Assembly (NCBI GenBank): GCA_964551335.1
Contig: CAZKCO010000033.1
Coordinates: forward strand, 1 to 64,000
Source of the DNA: Tunicatimonas sp964551335
GTDB lineage: Bacteria > Bacteroidota > Bacteroidia > Cytophagales > Cyclobacteriaceae
DNA: 64,000 nucleotides
Direction of reading: 5' to 3'
The translations under genes were made by a program, and so were the position numbers. The notes beneath the pieces are model-generated. The model was given only the letters and a program-made list of their open reading frames with translations. It did not search any database and had not been told where the DNA came from. Positions 1 through 8,400 of this stretch are shown here, one piece after another. Positions within the stretch are counted from its first letter, which is position 1; each line of letters opens with the position of its first letter.

Positions 1-89
1 AATACCTTAACTAGCACATCTGTTTCTTTTATCTCTTTACCCTTGATTCGCATAATATTTCTATTGCTAAAGAGAATCCATAATGTTTC

Positions 90-824
90 TTAATCTATCT
101 CCGCTAGGATCTCGGTGCTTTGTTTTTGGTAGGGGCTTTCCCGGTTAGCCAGGTCTTGCAGTAAGGCTTTCGCTGATTCTTCCTGATCAGTTTCCAGGTA
201 GGCTAGTGCCAGGTACCACTGGGCAGATGTACTAAAAGCTGATGGCTCACTGCTCGCTACGCTTTTCAAGTAATTAATGGCTGCATCCGGCTGCTCGTCG
301 GCCAGAAAAGCAACTCCGGTGTAGTAGTTCAGGGTATCATTCGTCGGGTCAGCTTCTAGTAGTGGTTCCCAGTAGGTGCGGGCTTCCGCGTACTCCTCCA
401 GTTTATACGATACCATCCCTTCGGCAAAGGCAGTATTGGTGCTGTAACCTAGCGTGGTTGGCAAACCGGGGTCGGGAGAGAAGTAGGTAGCGTAGTAGGA
501 AGGCTGAGATAAGCCTCCGAAGAAAGCCCACCAGCCGGCCAGCACCAACAAAGCGACCGACGCGGCAATAGCCAAAGGAAAGTAAGTGCGGCGGCTCGAC
601 ATTGAGATGACTGGCGTATCACGCTCAAAGTTTTCTTGGTGGATTTTCTCCAGCAACTGCCGCACCGACTCGGTTTCTACCGAGCTAATCAACTGTTGGT
701 GCAGTTCTACTTCTTCGCGAAGCTGCTCGTCGGCAGTCATTTCGGCTTCAAACTGTTCCCGTTCGGCAGTAGAGAGGTTGCCGTGAATATAGTCTTCCAT
801 TTTTTCAAAAAGTTTTTCGTCCAT
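90..824 (-). CDS. TPR-containing membrane protein, putative anti-sigma factor
   Basis: 244-aa protein. Residues 1-70 are charged and helical, a single membrane helix spans about 81-104, and the part outside the cytoplasm (about 130-240) has TPR-like helical pairs. This is the usual plan of Bacteroidota anti-sigma-like partners: cytoplasmic sigma-binding segment, membrane anchor, periplasmic sensor or scaffold. The start MDEKLF was chosen because it lies 2 nt after the stop of the sigma-factor gene, implying translational coupling; a longer start at 869 would overlap that gene. No catalytic motif is seen. That it restrains the upstream sigma factor is inference from position and topology; it could instead be a plain TPR scaffold. 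Confidence 0.72.
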   Translation of the reverse strand: MDEKLFEKMEDYIHGNLSTAEREQFEAEMTADEQLREEVELHQQLISSVETESVRQLLEKIHQENFERDTPVISMSSRRTYFPLAIAASVALLVLAGWWAFFGGLSQPSYYATYFSPDPGLPTTLGYSTNTAFAEGMVSYKLEEYAEARTYWEPLLEADPTNDTLNYYTGVAFLADEQPDAAINYLKSVASSEPSAFSTSAQWYLALAYLETDQEESAKALLQDLANRESPYQKQSTEILAEID

Positions 825-826
825 GA

Positions 827-1408
827 TTAAGCCTGCTTCAGTACAATTTTTTTGAGCCGCTGCATGCAACGGTATTTCTCGTTTTTGGCGGTAGCTTCAC
901 CGATGCCCATCGCGGCGGCAATTTCCTGCATGCTTTCTTTCAGGAAGTAAAACCGCTTCAGTAAATCCTGACAGCGTTCGCCTAAGCGGGCAAACTGCTG
1001 CTGAAACTGCGTCTGGTTCTCCCGGTCTATCCACTCAACCATCACTGTGGCCTCTTCGCTGGGCTCAGCGTACGTTTCCTGTTTCACTTCGTAGCGCTGG
1101 CTGGCCTTTTTCATTTTGTCCATCCAGCGCAGCTTGCATATCTGAACCAGGTAGGTGCTCATTTTCACCCCTTCCCGCAGTTGGTAGCTTCCCGACCGGA
1201 TATTTTTCCAAAGGGCAATCATGCCTTCCTGAAAAATGTCCTTAGCGTCGTCTTCACTGCCGCCGTACTGTTGTACCTGCTGGCGAACTGCCGGGAAGTT
1301 CTTAATATAAATGTGTTCAAATGCATCAGCTTCGTTGTTAAGTAACCCCTGGTAAAGCGACTGATCAGTGTACGTTGATGGTGAAGCAGTTCGTGCGGCC
1401 ATATTCAC
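827..1408 (-). CDS. RNA polymerase sigma factor, sigma-70 family, ECF type
   Basis: 193 aa, the usual ECF size. Region 2 is seen around DIFQEGMIALWKNI and the following STYLVQICKLRWMDKMKK. Region 4, a helix-turn-helix, is seen in the last 50 residues (SMQEIAAAMGIGEATAKNEKYR). No region 3 lies between them. It should direct core RNA polymerase to a small regulon. The gene has its own copy of a promoter block (1516-1543) that is repeated in front of four other genes of this locus, so autoregulation and control of the neighbouring secreted proteins are likely by inference. The anti-sigma-like gene follows after 2 nt. An alternative start is Met3 at 1402. Confidence 0.9.
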   Translation of the reverse strand: MNMAARTASPSTYTDQSLYQGLLNNEADAFEHIYIKNFPAVRQQVQQYGGSEDDAKDIFQEGMIALWKNIRSGSYQLREGVKMSTYLVQICKLRWMDKMKKASQRYEVKQETYAEPSEEATVMVEWIDRENQTQFQQQFARLGERCQDLLKRFYFLKESMQEIAAAMGIGEATAKNEKYRCMQRLKKIVLKQA

Positions 1409-1515
1409 GGTAGGTAGTTCGTCAAACCATGAAATATACGCATTAATAGCCTCAATTCAACGCTCCGGGTTATTGTCAATTGATATACTGACCCTTGCTT
1501 TGTCTTCTAGTAGTG

Positions 1516-1543
1516 AATAGAATTGGAGAGGGAAAGGTCATCA
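1516..1543 (-). promoter_or_regulatory. Putative ECF promoter of the sigma/anti-sigma operon
   Basis: On the minus strand this reads TGATGACCT, 13 nt, TCTATT. The same arrangement with exactly 13 nt between the blocks occurs at 2822-2849, 3910-3937, 5378-5405 and 9830-9857, each time just upstream of a minus-strand gene of this locus. Here the start codon is about 100 nt downstream. Identity as the -35/-10 of the local ECF factor is inferred. Confidence 0.65.
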
Positions 1544-1589
1544 GAGAGTCTGATAAAAAAACTTGAAGACTGAAGTTTCTAAATAAGCT

Positions 1590-1739
1590 TTAGTAATTAC
1601 CATCGGTAAAAAAGCTGATGCCGTACAGCACAATCTCGTAAACCGACAGTGCGATGGTAGCAACTCCCACCCCTATCTCTACAATTATGGCAAACAATGT
1701 AGCGTAAGCGGCGATTACTGATTTTCTTGATTGTTTCAC
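1590..1739 (-). CDS. Possible 49-aa small membrane protein
   Basis: An open frame from a GTG at 1739 to TAA at 1590 encodes a short basic N-terminus (VKQSRKSV), one long hydrophobic helix of about 30 residues and a short polar tail ending TDGNY. The frame stays open upstream to a TAG near 1809 but has no ATG, so the start is uncertain. The composition is that of a real single-pass membrane peptide and not of a random frame. It lies between the secreted-protein gene and the sigma promoter. No family recognised. Confidence 0.35.
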   Translation of the reverse strand: MKQSRKSVIAAYATLFAIIVEIGVGVATIALSVYEIVLYGISFFTDGNY

Positions 1740-1827
1740 TGGTTTGAGTTTTTGTTCAGGATAAATTCTGAAAAGCCCCTTGGGAAAAGCTCTCTGTTCT
1801 GGCAGCTAATCTCAGGAGCTTGTCCAA

Positions 1828-2784
1828 CTAGTAGTTGGGGTTAGCAGCAGGAGCAGTTTGCCAGGTGTTGGGCTCGGTATTCTGACTATCCCACGAGCTG
1901 TTCGCGTCAGGGTAGTTCTCTGGCTCGTAGTACCGATAGTTCTGAACAGGATATTCTCCGCCTGACTGGTTGGGTTGAGTAGCGTAGTCTTGGTAGCCTG
2001 ACTGAGGTTGGTTAGGGTTATTGCCGTACCCACCCATCATTCGCTGCTGAATCTGCTGAAGACGTTGCTGGTACTGAGGGTTGGGTTGAAAGCTATTAGC
2101 AACCTGCTCGCCAATACTTATGGTTTGCTGCAGCCGGTTGGCCGGACAAATGGTGAAGCTGATTTGCAATGTTCCCATATTGGGCATGTTAGCCGGAGAA
2201 AGATGAACCATAGACACCATGCCCTGGTAGGGTTGTCCGTTACGGTTACCAGATATGGGCACTTCCAGGCACTCCAGTTTAAAGCCCTGGCTAGCAGCAG
2301 TTTGAGCGTATTGCTGTATCGTGGGGTTTTGTTGCATGCGGGCACTGGTAGTGGGATTGCCCAGGCTAACCTGGTTGAGTTCGCCTTGCAAACCGTTCAT
2401 AGCAGTTTGTTTCCAGCATTGCTCAAAGTTAGTTCCCATCATAGCGGCGTACTGAGTCATTCCCAGTGACCGGAGTAATTCACCCTGCGGCCCGACGATA
2501 TCCAGCTTCTGTTTCAGGGGCTGACCGGTATTGGGATCGGTAGCGTAATCCTGCACGATTTGCCAACCGGCGGGCACTGTATACGAACCCGTTGACATCT
2601 GTAGGCCCTGATCGTGGACCTCTACCTTTTGTCCTGAGCCGGTATTCTGGCCTACTCCGGCAGTAGAATACTGATTGGTAGGGTTTACATTACCGTAACC
2701 CGATTGCCCGCGGGTGGGGTTGATCAGTAGGGCGGTGATGGCTGTAATAAGAATGGCTATGAGTTGAAGTTGAATAGATTTCAT
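1828..2784 (-). CDS. Secreted protein, paralog 1 of a tandem trio
   Basis: 318 aa. A signal peptide covers about 1-28 (MKSIQLQLIAILITAITALL, cleavage near the following Gly-Gln). The core shares an ordered set of motifs with the genes at 2964 and 4100: a [HY]D[QK]GLQM block, a P-x-GWxxxQD block, a GPxGE block, and an ELxQVSxGN block. The last 70 residues are rich in Pro, Asn, Gln and Tyr. I start at MKSIQ (2784) and not at the TTG 6 nt earlier. The gene has its own copy of the putative ECF promoter at 2822-2849. I do not recognise a named family and see no catalytic motif; an envelope or surface role under sigma control is inference. Confidence 0.75.
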   Translation of the reverse strand: MKSIQLQLIAILITAITALLINPTRGQSGYGNVNPTNQYSTAGVGQNTGSGQKVEVHDQGLQMSTGSYTVPAGWQIVQDYATDPNTGQPLKQKLDIVGPQGELLRSLGMTQYAAMMGTNFEQCWKQTAMNGLQGELNQVSLGNPTTSARMQQNPTIQQYAQTAASQGFKLECLEVPISGNRNGQPYQGMVSMVHLSPANMPNMGTLQISFTICPANRLQQTISIGEQVANSFQPNPQYQQRLQQIQQRMMGGYGNNPNQPQSGYQDYATQPNQSGGEYPVQNYRYYEPENYPDANSSWDSQNTEPNTWQTAPAANPNY

Positions 2785-2821
2785 GATCAATAAGTTTGGT
2801 TAGTTTAGTTATTTACTTGTC

Positions 2822-2849
2822 TATCGAGTAAATCCCGGCGGGGTCATCA
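2822..2849 (-). promoter_or_regulatory. Putative ECF promoter of secreted paralog 1
   Basis: Minus strand TGATGACCC, 13 nt, TCGATA, ending about 38 nt before the ATG at 2784. It matches the repeated block described at 1516-1543, with one change in each hexamer/nonamer. Confidence 0.65.
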
Positions 2850-2872
2850 CCAGTAGGTGAAATTTTACGCAT

Positions 2873-2912
2873 AAAAAAGAAAAAGCTGGCTGCATTTAGG
2901 TACAACCAGCTT
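2873..2912 (-). terminator. Rho-independent terminator after secreted paralog 2
   Basis: On the minus strand a 7-bp stem (AAGCTGG at 2906-2912 in complement pairing with 2883-2889) closes a loop of about 16 nt and runs into a U-rich tail (2873-2884). It lies about 50 nt after the stop at 2964 and separates that gene from the next promoter. Confidence 0.6.
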
Positions 2913-2963
2913 AATCAATGCAGAAAGTGAATACGATATCAGGGGGGCTGCCTGCTAAAAGAT

Positions 2964-3881
2964 CTAATGGCTTGGTGTCAACTCACTCCAGTCCTGATGC
3001 TTCTCCCAACCTTCCATAGGTTCCCACCGGTAGGCAGAGTCGGGGTGCCAGCCGGGCGGTTCGGGTAAATGGTTTCTAATCTGATCCAGGTATCGCTCGT
3101 GGGGATTGGTTCGGTCTACCCAGTACTGCTCGAAAGTGGAGTTAGAACGATAACTAAACGCAATCTGATTTTCAATCTCCATTACTTCCTTCAGTTTGCC
3201 AACGGGACTAAGGATTACCGATACGCTGACCACATTTACGTAATCGGTAACCGGATTAGGATATAGCACTCGGACGATGCCTTCGCGGGTCTGCCCGTTC
3301 AGCTCTCCGGTAAACGAAGCTTCTAAGTATTGATATACACTATCAATTTTCACGTAGTTGGCAAGATACCGGGCCTGGGTAGGGTTATTGGCTGAAAAAC
3401 TCCCTAGCGCTAGATTATCCAGATGACTTAACAGCCCGATCCGAATAAGCGAGTCTACCTCCGGTTGGAACTTGCTAAAATCGGCTGCTTTTCCCCACGG
3501 GTAGCTTCCCCAGTGCTCCCGGCAGCGGATGATTTCGCCCGTAGGACCATTAAAGCTAATCATAAAGCGGTATTCACCACCATTATTATAATTGTGATAA
3601 CCGTACGTCTGCGGGGCAGTGTACACATCCTGCTGTAGTAACCAGTTGGCGGGGATAGTGTAGGCACCTCGCATCATTTTTAGCCCCTGATCGTACACTG
3701 ATACCTGCTTAGTAGAAGAGTCGGATGTATGAAGACTTTCAGTAGTTGGTAGACTGGCTGATACTACTTGCTGATCAGCAGAACTGATGGTCGGCTTTTC
3801 CATAAAACCAACGATCATTACCACAAAACAGGTAAAGAAGATGGCTTTAAATACCGAAGGAGAATATTGAGAAGAATTCAT
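2964..3881 (-). CDS. Secreted protein, paralog 2 of a tandem trio
   Basis: 305 aa, starting at MNSSQYSP (3881). The start is supported by the promoter block at 3910-3937, which leaves about a 25-nt leader; longer frames reaching 4043 would run through that promoter and a GC-rich repeat. An N-terminal hydrophobic segment (AIFFTCFVVMIVGF) is a signal or anchor. The core carries YDQGLKM, then PANWLLQQD, then FNGPTGE, matching paralogs 1 and 3 in order and spacing, but the middle and C-terminus have diverged and the Gln/Asn-rich tail is absent. No catalytic motif is seen and the function is unknown. Confidence 0.75.
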   Translation of the reverse strand: MNSSQYSPSVFKAIFFTCFVVMIVGFMEKPTISSADQQVVSASLPTTESLHTSDSSTKQVSVYDQGLKMMRGAYTIPANWLLQQDVYTAPQTYGYHNYNNGGEYRFMISFNGPTGEIIRCREHWGSYPWGKAADFSKFQPEVDSLIRIGLLSHLDNLALGSFSANNPTQARYLANYVKIDSVYQYLEASFTGELNGQTREGIVRVLYPNPVTDYVNVVSVSVILSPVGKLKEVMEIENQIAFSYRSNSTFEQYWVDRTNPHERYLDQIRNHLPEPPGWHPDSAYRWEPMEGWEKHQDWSELTPSH

Positions 3882-3909
3882 TATATAGAGTGTTAAAGGT
3901 TCATTAGTA

Positions 3910-3937
3910 GATAGAAACCGTAGGGCGGAGGTCATCT
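3910..3937 (-). promoter_or_regulatory. Putative ECF promoter of secreted paralog 2
   Basis: Minus strand AGATGACCT, 13 nt, TCTATC, about 29 nt before the ATG at 3881. One of five copies of the block with invariant 13-nt spacing. Confidence 0.65.
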
Positions 3938-3978
3938 TCGATGGATATGTTTTTTGTGATGATGTAGTCATGTGTTTA

Positions 3979-4036
3979 GGTGTTCGTGCGGCCGCCCCGG
4001 CAACCGCCCGAACACCCGCCTTAGGCGGACGGCCCG
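3979..4036. repeat. GC-rich structured intergenic element
   Basis: A GC-rich island in an AT-rich gap. It contains the NotI-like core GCGGCCGC (from 3989), an 8-bp inverted repeat GGTGTTCG / CGAACACC (3979-3986 and 4009-4016) and a tight hairpin CCGCC-TTA-GGCGG (4016-4028). The same type of core occurs in the palindromes at 5467-5492 and 38128-38145. Confidence 0.5.
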
Positions 4037-4041
4037 AACCC

Positions 4042-4074
4042 AAAAAAGCCCACAGCTTATCGGCCGCAGGCTTT
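4042..4074 (-). terminator. Putative terminator after secreted paralog 3
   Basis: Minus strand AAAGCC (4069-4074) pairs with GGCTTT (4045-4050) and is followed by more T residues (4042-4044). It lies 26 nt after the stop at 4100. Confidence 0.5.
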
Positions 4075-4099
4075 GTTAGTTGGTTAGCAAATGGTTGAT

Positions 4100-5338
4100 T
4101 TAGTACGGATACTGAGGTTCAATCTGTTGCCAGTCACCTTGCAAAGAGTTAGGGTCAAAGCTAGGATCGTCAGTACGGTAGTAGTCTCCCAGGCCATTAG
4201 TGTAGTTGTAGTCGTACTGCCCATCCAGGTTCATCTCCTGTCCGGAGTAAGGGTCGTTGAAGGTGCTGCGCTCGTGCATTTGATCAATGAAGGCATCGTG
4301 GCTGCTGTAGTTGCTTCCAGTACTGTTGTAAGAACCGCTGTTTCGTAATCCGTTCATGTAGCTGTTGTACGAAGCATCCTGGGCTTGGCTCATGGATTGC
4401 ATATTCTGCTGATGAGCGTTGAAGGCCGCTTGATTGTTGGCCATTCGCTGTCGGTGAGCGGCGGCTGCTTGAGCACTTCTCTGCTGATTCTGAACCTGCA
4501 TCTGCTGCATCACTCGCTGGTTAATCTGGTCCATACGCTGCTCGTATGCGGGGTTTGATACAGTATTTCTCCCTATTTCTCTTACCACATTCAAAGCCTG
4601 TTCGTATTGATTGGCCGGGGCTACGAAGATAGTCGCCGGTAGTAGCATTCCCATTTCGCCCATAGCACTATTCTGGGTTCCTTGCACAAAACCAAGTAAC
4701 CCTCTGTACGGTTGGCCGTTTCGCTGACCACTGATTTCAATTTCTAAAGCATTAATTCTCATGCCCTGGCGACCTAGCTTTTGTGCCATCTTCTGGAATT
4801 GGGGTAGGGCTTCGGCTTCGGGGCTGGGCTTAATATTTCCTACGGAAACCTGGGTTAACTCATTACCAATCATCTTGGGGATAGCTTCCCGGTAAGCTTG
4901 CTCAAAACTCTTTCCGTTTATTGCTCCGTAAGGACTGATTTCTGCAAAGCCACGGGAAAATTCGCCATTGGGGCCAGTGTACTCTAACTTATAGCGAACC
5001 GGACGAGCGGTGTTCGGATCAAACGCAATATCCTGATCAATTCTCCAGCCGTCGGGAAGGATTACGGTAGAGACGGGCATCTGTAGCCCTTTATCGTAGA
5101 TCACTACTTTCTGACCGTCGCCAGGGTTGCTCTGCGTAGTTGAGTTCATTGGGTTGGTGGTTTGAGTTTCGGAGGTATTTACAAAATTGGCTTCCTGGGA
5201 GTAGGCCGGATACTCGGCGGCAGCATAATCGTCGGAGCTTCCGAATAGCCGATCGGCGAATAGGCAGCCCACAGTGATAAAGGCACTAGCAAGGATGATA
5301 TTTTTTTGTCGGCGGGTTAGTTTTTTGAAGGAGTTCAT
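4100..5338 (-). CDS. Secreted or membrane-anchored protein, paralog 3 of a tandem trio
   Basis: 412 aa, the longest of the three paralogs. The N-terminus MNSFKKLTRRQKN is followed by a hydrophobic segment (about 14-30), a signal or anchor. The conserved core (about 73-190) carries YDKGLQM, PDGWRIDQD, YTGPNGE and ELTQVSVGN. The region 270-330 is rich in Gln, Asn, Ala and Met and may form a coiled coil; the tail is rich in Tyr, Asp and Ser. A copy of the ECF promoter block lies 40 nt upstream. No named family or active-site motif was recognised. The CHAT gene lies upstream on the same strand with its own gap, so the two are probably separate transcription units. Confidence 0.75.
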   Translation of the reverse strand: MNSFKKLTRRQKNIILASAFITVGCLFADRLFGSSDDYAAAEYPAYSQEANFVNTSETQTTNPMNSTTQSNPGDGQKVVIYDKGLQMPVSTVILPDGWRIDQDIAFDPNTARPVRYKLEYTGPNGEFSRGFAEISPYGAINGKSFEQAYREAIPKMIGNELTQVSVGNIKPSPEAEALPQFQKMAQKLGRQGMRINALEIEISGQRNGQPYRGLLGFVQGTQNSAMGEMGMLLPATIFVAPANQYEQALNVVREIGRNTVSNPAYEQRMDQINQRVMQQMQVQNQQRSAQAAAAHRQRMANNQAAFNAHQQNMQSMSQAQDASYNSYMNGLRNSGSYNSTGSNYSSHDAFIDQMHERSTFNDPYSGQEMNLDGQYDYNYTNGLGDYYRTDDPSFDPNSLQGDWQQIEPQYPY

Positions 5339-5377
5339 AGTGCTAAGATTTAGGATTTTCTGTTTTATTTACTCATG

Positions 5378-5405
5378 TATAGAGCTACCTAAACCAAGGT
5401 CATCA
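5378..5405 (-). promoter_or_regulatory. Putative ECF promoter of secreted paralog 3
   Basis: Minus strand TGATGACCT, 13 nt, TCTATA: both blocks identical to the copy at 9830-9857, although the 13 nt between them differ. The ATG at 5338 is about 40 nt downstream. Confidence 0.7.
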
Positions 5406-5466
5406 TACCAACTTAAAAAAACTTAATATTTTTTGGAGGGACTAAAATTCAGTGTTATGGTGTTTG

Positions 5467-5492
5467 AGTGTTATGGCGGCCGCCATAACACT
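5467..5492. repeat. Perfect 26-bp palindrome with GGCGGCCGCC core
   Basis: The half-site AGTGTTATGGCGG (5467-5479) is followed directly by its exact reverse complement (5480-5492). A further copy of AGTGTTATGG stands at 5451-5460. It lies 3 nt beyond the CHAT stop codon, so it could act as a transcript 3'-end hairpin, though no U-tract follows. Its right 18 nt recur exactly at 38128-38145. Confidence 0.7.
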
Positions 5493-5495
5493 TGT

Positions 5496-8400
5496 CTACT
5501 TCCGCTTCCGCCAGAACACAAACCCTCCGGCTAGCAGCAGGAGCGTCAGGCCGGATGCTATAATCCAGGGCATGCTTTTGCCGGAAGAGATTTTAACCGT
5601 CTGATTATCGCCGGTAAGCACCAGCCCACCCCAGTAGTAGGGCGATTGTAGTGCGCCTTGGGCTTCGTCCATGAAGCTGAGCTTGGCCGCTCGTAGCGCT
5701 TGGGCAACGCTCATATCGGCCTTCAGGTTTTCGTAGAATTTGGTAGCAATAGCGTTCGACTGTTGATCGTCAATGCTCCACAGGCTGTACACTACGCTGG
5801 GGCAGCCGGCGTAGCGAAAGGCGTGGGCTAAGGACAGTACCCCTTCCCCGCGGCGGTAGCGGCCCAGCCCGGTTTCGCAGGCGGTGAGCACGGCCAGTTG
5901 GGCATTCAGGGGTTCGCTGTATAATTCGTAGGTGTATAAGTAGCCGTCCTGTTCGGTAGCAGGCTCAGGGGCCAGTGCCAGGAAGCTGTACAATGGACGG
6001 TCATTTTCCAGACGGGCGTGGGTGCCGAAGTGCAGCACGCTGGCTTGCGGAGCCTGCTCCAGTAACTTTTTTTCCGTGGCTGATTGGGCCGTGAGCGAAG
6101 CTCCCCAGCCTTCTTCCTCAATCCGTTCTACAAACGCCTGCGACCAGGGGGTTCGGAGCCAAGTGAGGAACACCGAGTCGGGCGGCTGGTTTTGGGGTAG
6201 TTTTTCTAAGTAATCGTTTTTCAGATCGGCGGTAAAACCGGGGGCCACGCCTAGTACTCTACCGCCAGAACTGGCACGGGTGGTTTCTGTGAGCGTATGA
6301 GCGTAGTACACACAATAATCACGAATGAGCCAGGGCCAGGCTCTTTCACTTTTAGCCTCGCTCACTTCCTGGGTGAGCAGTGTCTCGAAATTAAAGTAGA
6401 ATAATGGGCCGTCGGCTAAGATCTTTACCGGAAGTTGCGATGACAACTCCAGTGGCTGCCACAATTGCTCATAAAGGAAATACCCCAGTTGTGCCTGGTG
6501 ATTTATATCCTGCTGAGTCTGCAACAGGCTCTGGTAGGTTTGTAGGGAATCTTGCCAGCCCGGAGTCATCGTTAACCAGTAAGAACGGAGTCCTTCCGTA
6601 TCAATTTGAACGGCCAGCAAAGCCGTATCCAGATGAAAGTAGGCTAGCACCGAATAAGCCTGTTTGCTCAGGGTTTGCTGAAGCTGTTGGAGATCTAGCG
6701 ACTGCGACTCGAAGCGGGCTTGGTAGTACTGAGGGTACTGCGTTCGAAGCTGCTGCTGGTACTCCTGCCAGCGTTGCAGAATAGCCTGCCGCTGCTCGTT
6801 CATTTGGGTAGACAGTTCTTCCTCATTCTCGTTTTGCTCCCGGGCCAGGGCAAACTGGAGCTGCTGCTTTAGTTCGTTGCCCAGCGCAACGGTTGAATCG
6901 GGCACGCCGGCAAACCTCACGGCCTCTCGGTCTTTGAAAGCGGCTCGGATAGTAGTGCCCCGGCTGGCCTGAATGCAGTTGAGCAACTGGTTTTGCCAGA
7001 AAGTTTGATCGGTTTTGGGTTGCTGTAGAGCCCGATGCGTGAGAACGGCTCCCTGCTGATACACTTCCCGAAGCTGGTCGGCTACTCCTTCCCAGAGCGA
7101 GGCATCGTTGAACAGCGACTGAAAGGTAGGCAGCCAGACCTGTACCGCCGTCAGAATACCAGCCAACTGGTTTAGTTCATCGGGGGTGAGGGTTGGTCTT
7201 TGTAAGAAATCATTCAACTGAAAGTTGATCAAGTTCAGCACAAAGGGATGGTACTGCTGAATACTTAGCGAATCAAAGCTAAGGCTATCGGGAGCTTGCC
7301 CGCTGGCACTAGCCCAGGCCCGGTTCAGGTAATGGTCGGCACTATCGGGCTGATGGCGGGTAGTGAAGGCTTCGGCTAGTTGTAAAAGGTTTTCCAGGCT
7401 ATGATGGTGGGACAGGCCCAGCGAGAGTTCATAGATAGTCTGGGATTCTCGCCAGTACGCCAGCGCCTGAGCCGAATCCTGACTTTCCCAGGCAATGCTT
7501 CCTAGCTCGAATAGCGCATCGGCCCGCTTGGGGTGGGTACTGCCCAATGTCTGTGCCCGCATTCGTTCAGCCTGACGGAAATAGGCTTGGGCCTGCGGTA
7601 ATTCCTGCTGTTTGTGGGCAATCAGTCCCAGGTTGTAAATGCTCTGAGCTACCTCGGCACTTTGCTCGTCGTATACGTCCCGCTTTTCGGCCAGGCTGCG
7701 CCGGAAGATAGAGTCGGCCGGGGCAAGCTGATCTTCGTAGTAGTACACCGCCCCCAACGCATCCAGAATGTAGGCCCGCTGGTAGTGGGGGTAGGCCAGC
7801 AAAGTGTCGGCAATCTCCCAGGCCTGCCGGTAGTACGACTCGGCGGTTTTATTCTCGCCCAGGTTGAGGTACAGCATACCCAGGTTCACGTAGTTTCCTA
7901 CCAGGGGCACGTATCGCTCGCCGCTCCGGTTGGAGGCAATGGCTGTAAGCAGGTAGTTTTTAGCCTGCTGAGGCTCACCCATCTCCAGCAGGTGGGTGCT
8001 GTAGTTATTGGCGATAATGGCGATGTGCGGATGATCTTCGGGAAGGTGCTGATTTAGAATGTTCCAGGCTTCGGCAATGGCGGTATCCGCGGCAGGGAGG
8101 TTACCCAAAGCGTCCATCACGATGTACAGGGTGTTGGCGCTGTAGCCTAGCTCTTTATTAGTGGGCTCCAGAATCTGTTTGCGCAGCCGATGGGCTTGTT
8201 TTACTCTCCGTTCGGCCTCATCATACTGCCCCGACTGCATCATGAGAAAGCCCCGAAACTCAAAGTATTTGGCGAGCTGAAAGGTATCGGCTTTGGCTCG
8301 CCCCTGCTCAGCCGCGATGCTTTTTTCCGAAAAACGCAGGGCCTGATCAATATCGCTCTCGCCCAGATAGGTATAACCGGTTTCGTGGTATACCTTGCTG

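Larger units (their letters stand above)
1409..1811. other. 403-nt stretch between sigma gene and secreted-protein gene
   Basis: It holds the putative sigma promoter at 1516-1543 and a possible 49-codon membrane-peptide gene at 1590-1739. Nothing else recognisable was seen; no tRNA-like or repeat structure. Confidence 0.6.

Noticed and set aside
3882..4043. Extension of secreted paralog 2 to an upstream start at 4043
   Set aside because: It would read through the putative promoter and a GC-rich repeat, giving a Pro/Ala/Arg-rich N-terminus in front of a normal signal segment.
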